This document shows, piece after piece, positions 6,701 through 9,979 of a stretch of 9,979 bases of DNA. Source of the stretch: an uncultured Alphaproteobacteria bacterium (GTDB lineage Bacteria > Pseudomonadota > Alphaproteobacteria > Rickettsiales > UBA1997); contig CAINKA010000149.1 of NCBI GenBank assembly GCA_903849835.1, forward strand, positions 1 through 9,979, written 5' to 3'. The position numbers and the translations under genes are program-made. How positions within the stretch are numbered: position 1 is the stretch's first letter; each line of letters starts with the position of its first letter. Below the pieces are notes generated by a model, which had not been told where the DNA came from, ran no database searches, and saw only the letters and a list, made by a program, of their open reading frames with translations.

Positions 6701-7756
6701 ATGAACGACCGCAAAAAAGCTCTCGAAGCAGCACTCTCACAAATCGACAAACAATTCGGTAAAGGCTCGGCGATGAAATATGGCTCCAAGCCTGTTCTCG
6801 ACATCGAAGTTATTCCAAGCGGATCTCTTTCTCTTGACATCGCGCTCGGTGTTGGCGGCTATCCACGCGGCAGAATCGTCGAAATTTACGGACCAGAATC
6901 TTCAGGCAAAACTACGCTCACTTTGCACGCAATCGCCGAAGCGCAAAAGGCCGGACTCGCTGCCGCTTTCATCGATGCTGAACACGCTTTCGATCCAGCT
7001 TACGCCAAAAATCTCGGAATTAATTTGGAAGAATTAATCATCTCGCAACCCGACAATGGCGAGGCCGCGCTTGAAATTGCCGACACCCTAATTCGTTCGG
7101 GAGCGGTTGACTTAATCGTCATCGACTCAGTCGCAGCCTTGGTTCCGCAAGTTGAACTTGAAGGTGGAATGGGCGACAATCAAATGGGCTTGCAAGCACG
7201 TTTGATGAGCAAAGCTTTGCGCAAACTCACTTCGACTGTCTCCAAAAGCAATTCGACGATTATTTTCATCAACCAAATTCGCATGAAAATCGGCGTCATG
7301 TTTGGCTCGCCAGAAACAACTTCGGGCGGAAATTCTTTAAAATTTTACGCTTCAGTTCGTCTCGACATCCGCCGCGGCACTGCCATCAAGGATCAAGAAG
7401 AGGTTTTAGGAAATGAAACCAAAGTCAAAGTCGTCAAAAATAAAGTTGCTCCACCTTTCAAAATTGCCGAGTTCGAAATTATTTACGGCGAAGGAATTTC
7501 TAGAGTCGGCGAAGTTATTGAGCTTGCGGTGAAATATGACGTGCTCGAAAAATCTGGCTCGTGGTATGCTTACAAAGGCGCTAAAATCGGCCAAGGCAAA
7601 GAAAACACCAAAGCCTATTTGAAAGAAAATCCGAAAATTGCCGCAGAATTAGAAAGTTCAATTCGCGAAAAACTCGGCGTTGCGAAGCACAAAAAGAAAG
7701 AAGAAAAAGCGGCAGAAGTTGCGAACGAAAAAAAGCGCAAAGCTGACATAGACTAA
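6701..7756 (+). CDS. recA: RecA recombinase
   Basis: RecA forms ATP-dependent filaments on single-stranded DNA, drives homologous pairing and strand exchange, and stimulates LexA-type self-cleavage where LexA exists. The protein is 351 residues. It has the N-terminal polymerisation helix (KALEAALSQIDKQFGKGSAM), Walker A GPESSGKT (64-71), Walker B LIVID (138-142), loop L1 near EGGMGDNQMG (154-163), the conserved FINQIRMKIGVMFGSPETT including L2 (189-207) and LKFYASVRLDIRR. The start is set by a strong Shine-Dalgarno. The C-terminal tail after about residue 327 is lysine-rich (KHKKKEEKAA...) and mixed in charge, unlike the strongly acidic tail of E. coli RecA. It sits downstream of sucCD and upstream of a long hairpin and a tRNA gene. 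Confidence 0.98.
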   Translation: MNDRKKALEAALSQIDKQFGKGSAMKYGSKPVLDIEVIPSGSLSLDIALGVGGYPRGRIVEIYGPESSGKTTLTLHAIAEAQKAGLAAAFIDAEHAFDPAYAKNLGINLEELIISQPDNGEAALEIADTLIRSGAVDLIVIDSVAALVPQVELEGGMGDNQMGLQARLMSKALRKLTSTVSKSNSTIIFINQIRMKIGVMFGSPETTSGGNSLKFYASVRLDIRRGTAIKDQEEVLGNETKVKVVKNKVAPPFKIAEFEIIYGEGISRVGEVIELAVKYDVLEKSGSWYAYKGAKIGQGKENTKAYLKENPKIAAELESSIREKLGVAKHKKKEEKAAEVANEKKRKADID

Positions 7757-7763
7757 GTTATAA

Positions 7764-7890
7764 ATTGCTCTAAGGATTTTGAGTGCTGACTAGGCACGCA
7801 AGGGTTCGAGGAGGGAGTGTATTTAACATACACGACCGATCGAGAATCCCGCTGCGTAACGACGTCAGCGCTCAAAAGCCGACGAGCAAT
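7764..7890. repeat. 127-bp full-length palindromic element between recA and tRNA-Arg
   Basis: The whole segment folds into one long hairpin. From outside in: ATTGCTC (7764-7770) pairs with GAGCAAT (7884-7890); GGATTTTGAGTGCTGAC (7774-7790) pairs with GTCAGCGCTCAAAAGCC (7864-7880) with one A.G mismatch and one G.U; ACGCA (7796-7800) pairs with TGCGT (7853-7857); GGG/CCC and TTC/GAA continue inward; GTGTAT (7817-7822) pairs with ATACAC (7828-7833) around a 5-nt loop. The last paired base directly precedes the first base of the tRNA. There is no T-run, so it is not a standard terminator. The architecture is like the palindromic elements dispersed in Rickettsiales genomes, but I cannot assign a family; a structured RNA or tRNA-leader element is the alternative. 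A TATAAA (7759-7764) at its left edge has no -35 partner that I can find. Confidence 0.7.
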
Positions 7891-7967
7891 GCACCCGTAG
7901 CTCAACTGGATAGAGTATCTGACTACGGATCAGAAGGTTGGAGGTTCGAATCCCCCCGGGTGCACCA
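7891..7967 (+). tRNA. tRNA-Arg (anticodon ACG)
   Basis: The 77-nt sequence folds as a complete cloverleaf. The acceptor stem GCACCCG/CGGGTGC has 7 perfect pairs; the D stem is GCTC/GAGT with one G.U; the anticodon stem TCTGA/TCAGA surrounds the loop CTACGGA, giving anticodon ACG (wobble A read as inosine, decoding CGU/CGC/CGA). The T loop is TTCGAAT, the discriminator base is A, and CCA is encoded in the gene. The T stem GGAGG/CCCCC has an A.C mismatch at its middle pair, which is unusual. The 5' end directly abuts the long palindromic element, so the 5' leader presented to RNase P would be that hairpin if transcription starts upstream. Confidence 0.95.
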
Positions 7968-8067
7968 AACATTTGCAGCAAATCAAAATCTAACTTTTTC
8001 TTGCATCGCAATTTCTTAACTGTTTTTCTAAAAATCTAAAAAATTTCCCCAAAAAAAATAAATTCTC

Positions 8068-8580
8068 ATGAAAATCAGATCAGCAATTTTTTTTACGATT
8101 TTAGCTTTTTCATTTTCTCAAGCAGTCGCAAAAGAAAATCAAATCAAGTCAGTAACTGAAGAAAAAATCGTTGATTCAATTTCTGGGAAAAAAGATGACA
8201 GAGAAAAACTTCAGCCCCTCAATTTTCAAAAATTATTTTCTGACGCAGAGACTTATTTCAAAGCTGCAAAGGCTTGGGAAAAATTAAAATGCGAACCGAA
8301 AAGCGGATTTATTTGCACCAAACATGAATGCACAAAAAGAAGCACCAAAGCTTTCGTGATTTTAGATAAAAAGGAAAAAACAATTACACGTTGCGAGGGA
8401 AAAAATTGCGAAACTTTTCCAGCTGAATTCAAACAAACCGGTGTATTTTTCAACGTTCAAACCGAAGGGCCAATCGGAACTCTGATCAGAATTTTAGGGG
8501 ACAATCGCTACAAAGAAATCACCACCGTTGGGCTTGATGCCTACATTGCCAACGGAAATTGTGAAATCGTTACCGAGTAA
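8068..8580 (+). CDS. Secreted six-cysteine protein of unknown function
   Basis: This 170-residue protein has a clear Sec signal peptide: basic MKIR, a hydrophobic core at about 5-17, and a likely signal peptidase I site after SQAVA (residue 21). The mature region begins with a charged linker (22-50). The folded part after about residue 60 has six cysteines at 75, 83, 88, 109, 114 and 165, an even number that suits three disulfides in the periplasm. The pattern (C-x4-SGFIC-x4-C, then TRCEGKNC, then GxFFN, and a closing NGNC) resembles small secreted alphaproteobacterial proteins of unknown function as I remember them, but I cannot name a family. No Shine-Dalgarno and no good promoter is visible; the 100 bp upstream are AT-rich. 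It follows tRNA-Arg and faces sucB tail to tail with 2 bp between stop codons. Confidence 0.8.
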   Translation: MKIRSAIFFTILAFSFSQAVAKENQIKSVTEEKIVDSISGKKDDREKLQPLNFQKLFSDAETYFKAAKAWEKLKCEPKSGFICTKHECTKRSTKAFVILDKKEKTITRCEGKNCETFPAEFKQTGVFFNVQTEGPIGTLIRILGDNRYKEITTVGLDAYIANGNCEIVTE

Positions 8581-8582
8581 AA

Positions 8583-9782
8583 TTACAAATCCAAAACAAG
8601 CCTTCTTGGATCTTCCAACAACTCCTTCACCCTCACCAAAAAAGTTACCGCTTCTTTTCCATCGATGATTCTGTGATCGTAAGAAAGCGCCAAATACATC
8701 ATCGGACGAATTTTAATTTCCCCGCCAACAACCATCGGACGCTCTTGAATTTTATGCATTCCCAAAATCGCGGATTGCGGTGGATTGATGATTGGAGTAG
8801 ACATTAGCGAACCATAAACCCCGCCATTTGAAATCGTAAAAGTTGCGCCAGTTAAATCTGGAATCGTCAATTTCCCGTCACGCGCTTTCACGCCAAGTTC
8901 GGCAATTCCTTTTTCAACTTGGGCAAGATTTAAACGATCAGCCTCGCGCAAAACCGGAACAACCAAGCCTTGCGGAGATCCCACCGCAACTCCAATATCG
9001 TAAAAATTTTTGTAGATGATGTCAGTGCCGTCAATTTCCGCATTCACCGCTGGAATCTCTTTTAGCGCAGTCACGCAAGCTTTGACGAAGAAAGACATGA
9101 AGCCAAGTTTCACGCCGTGTTTTTTCTCGAAAGCGTCTTTATATTCCGAACGTAAAGCCATTACAGAGCCCATATCCACTTCGTTGAATGTGGTTAAAAT
9201 TGCGGCAGTATTTTGAGATTCTTTCAAACGCTCAGCAATTTTTTGGCGGAGCTTTGACATTCTCACGCGCTCAATTGGCTTGTCGCAAGTGGCTGAAACT
9301 ATAGGCGAAACGCTTTGCATCTGACAGTTAGAAACAGCTTCCAAAACATCTCCCTTCGTTACTCGCCCATCTTTTCCTGATCCTAAAATTTTTGCAGTGT
9401 CGATGTTATTTTCTGCCGCCAATTTTTTTGGAGCTGGAGACAGTGGATGAGAATCGCGTTGCAATGAAGCGGGCGCGGATGCTGCCGCTTGAACCACAGC
9501 TTGAACCACTGGAGCAACTGCCTTCGGAGTAACATTCGCCACGCCACCTTCTGACATCAAAGCGATCAAATCGCCGACTTTAACATTGTCGCCCTCTTTC
9601 ACATTCAAGCCAGAAATGACGCCATTCGCCGGCGCATTGACTTCGAGCGTAACCTTGTCGGTTTCAAGCTCGACGATTAATTCATCGGCCCTAACTGCAT
9701 CGCCAACTTTTTTGTGAAGCTTAGCAATCGCCGCTTCTGAAACTGATTCGCCAAGTGGTGGAACTTTGATTTCGATGGTCAT
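8583..9782 (-). CDS. sucB: Dihydrolipoyllysine-residue succinyltransferase (2-oxoglutarate dehydrogenase E2)
   Basis: E2 of the 2-oxoglutarate dehydrogenase complex (EC 2.3.1.61) passes the succinyl group from SucA via its lipoyl arm to CoA. The 399-residue protein has three parts. An N-terminal lipoyl domain (1-76) carries the lipoylated Lys43 in ELETDKVTLEV. An Ala/Pro/Val-rich linker leads to the peripheral subunit-binding domain (about 113-150, LSPAPKKLAAEN...GRVTKGDVLEAV). The catalytic core (about 168-399) contains the active-site His370 and Asp374 in SYDHRIIDGKEA and ends DPRRLVLDL as in SucB. The opening MTIEIKVPPLGESVSEA and the core motifs favour the succinyl over the pyruvate type. 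sucA is not upstream; a 41-codon membrane protein gene precedes it by 12 bp. No Shine-Dalgarno is visible at its start. Confidence 0.96.
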   Translation of the reverse strand: MTIEIKVPPLGESVSEAAIAKLHKKVGDAVRADELIVELETDKVTLEVNAPANGVISGLNVKEGDNVKVGDLIALMSEGGVANVTPKAVAPVVQAVVQAAASAPASLQRDSHPLSPAPKKLAAENNIDTAKILGSGKDGRVTKGDVLEAVSNCQMQSVSPIVSATCDKPIERVRMSKLRQKIAERLKESQNTAAILTTFNEVDMGSVMALRSEYKDAFEKKHGVKLGFMSFFVKACVTALKEIPAVNAEIDGTDIIYKNFYDIGVAVGSPQGLVVPVLREADRLNLAQVEKGIAELGVKARDGKLTIPDLTGATFTISNGGVYGSLMSTPIINPPQSAILGMHKIQERPMVVGGEIKIRPMMYLALSYDHRIIDGKEAVTFLVRVKELLEDPRRLVLDL

Positions 9783-9794
9783 GATTTTTTTAAA

Positions 9795-9920
9795 TTAAGC
9801 TTTTTTAGGTTTACGAGATTTTTTGTCATCCCTGTCAAGATCATACATCACCCACATCGACACTAGCGCGAATACCAACGCTAGAGACATGATAAAGTAA
9901 GAAAAAAATTCAATGTTCAT
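9795..9920 (-). CDS. Small single-span membrane protein (possibly CcmD-like)
   Basis: The ATG at 9918-9920 opens a 41-residue frame: MNIEFFSYFI, a hydrophobic span to about residue 26, then a charged tail (YDLDRDDKKSRKPKKA) and a TAA. It is preceded at 10 nt by AAGGAG (complement at 9931-9936), one of only two strong ribosome-binding sites in the window, which supports real translation. The positive-inside rule puts the tail in the cytoplasm. Length and topology fit CcmD, the small adaptor of the CcmABC heme exporter for cytochrome c maturation. The start overlaps by 11 bp the end of a frame from the right edge that could be CcmC. CcmD proteins have little sequence signature, so the name is tentative. 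It lies 12 bp upstream of sucB on the same strand. Confidence 0.65.
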   Translation of the reverse strand: MNIEFFSYFIMSLALVFALVSMWVMYDLDRDDKKSRKPKKA

Positions 9921-9979
9921 AATTGTCCAGCTCCTTAATTTTTAATTTGATTTTGAAGAAAGATGTGAGCGCGATAACC
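9910..9979 (-). CDS. Possible C-terminal end of an upstream gene (CcmC-like?)
   Basis: A frame enters from the right edge and ends at TGA 9910-9912. Its 22 visible codons begin with a hydrophobic stretch (VIALTSFF) followed by a basic amphipathic tail (KIKLKIKELDN), the profile of a membrane-protein C-terminus. It overlaps the small downstream gene by 11 bp, which would couple translation, and its codons contain the downstream Shine-Dalgarno. CcmC proteins end in a similar membrane span plus basic tail, but 22 residues cannot establish this. Another frame ending at TAA just before the Shine-Dalgarno (reading GYRAHIFLQNQIKN) is the competing possibility. Confidence 0.35.
   Translation of the reverse strand, partial: VIALTSFFKIKLKIKELDNYEH

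Noticed and set aside
7971..7999. A possible tRNA terminator, ATTTG-CAG-CAAAT followed by CTTTTTC.
   Set aside because: The stem is only 5 AT-rich pairs and the T-run begins about 11 nt after it, which is too weak to call.
7783..8019. A 78-codon plus-strand reading frame across the palindrome and tRNA.
   Set aside because: The peptide VAQLDRVSDYGSEGWRFES is the well-known mistranslation of a tRNA gene; the rest translates the hairpin element.
1..9979. A CRISPR array, prophage, toxin-antitoxin or defence system.
   Set aside because: No regularly spaced direct repeats and no integrase, transposase, nuclease or toxin motifs were found; the identifiable genes are core metabolism and repair.

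Overview
The window reads as a chromosomal segment of an AT-rich Gram-negative alphaproteobacterium, plausibly from the Rickettsiales or a related low-GC lineage. The evidence is a hemD / mitofilin-like (Mic60) / HemY run, which is a typical alphaproteobacterial arrangement, together with succinyl-CoA synthetase, RecA and a 2-oxoglutarate dehydrogenase E2 of alphaproteobacterial type. DapD implies synthesis of diaminopimelate for peptidoglycan and lysine. The taxonomic placement is inference from gene content and composition only. Almost all of the window is ordinary core genome; the accessory-looking parts are two palindromic elements and a few small or uncharacterised genes.

Left part, minus strand (1-4508). 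A tight four-gene unit is transcribed right to left: hemD (uroporphyrinogen-III synthase), a Mic60-like inner-membrane protein, a HemY-like TPR membrane protein ending in a zinc ribbon, and dapD. Junctions are an 8-bp overlap, a 3-bp gap and a 4-bp gap. Beyond dapD lies a composite inverted repeat of about 220 bp (about 518-736) that supplies the dapD stop codon. After it comes the start of an unidentified multi-spanning membrane protein that runs off the left edge (1-500).

Centre, plus strand (4576-7967). sucC and sucD (succinyl-CoA synthetase) are 8 bp apart, followed by recA behind a G-free leader with a strong Shine-Dalgarno. A 127-bp structure (7764-7890) that folds end to end into one long hairpin separates recA from tRNA-Arg(ACG) and touches the first base of the tRNA.

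Right part (8068-9979). A secreted six-cysteine protein of unknown function (plus strand) converges, with only 2 bp between stop codons, on sucB (minus strand), the dihydrolipoyl succinyltransferase. sucB is preceded by a 41-codon single-span membrane protein with a good Shine-Dalgarno. That small gene overlaps the tail of another reading frame entering from the right edge, an arrangement reminiscent of ccmC-ccmD, though this is tentative.

Functionally, sucB and sucCD perform consecutive TCA-cycle steps (2-oxoglutarate to succinyl-CoA to succinate) but sit in separate, oppositely oriented units, with no sucA in view. Succinyl-CoA also feeds DapD and, in alphaproteobacteria, 5-aminolevulinate/heme synthesis, so much of the window touches one metabolite. 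I see no CRISPR array, no transposase gene and no obvious defence or phage module.
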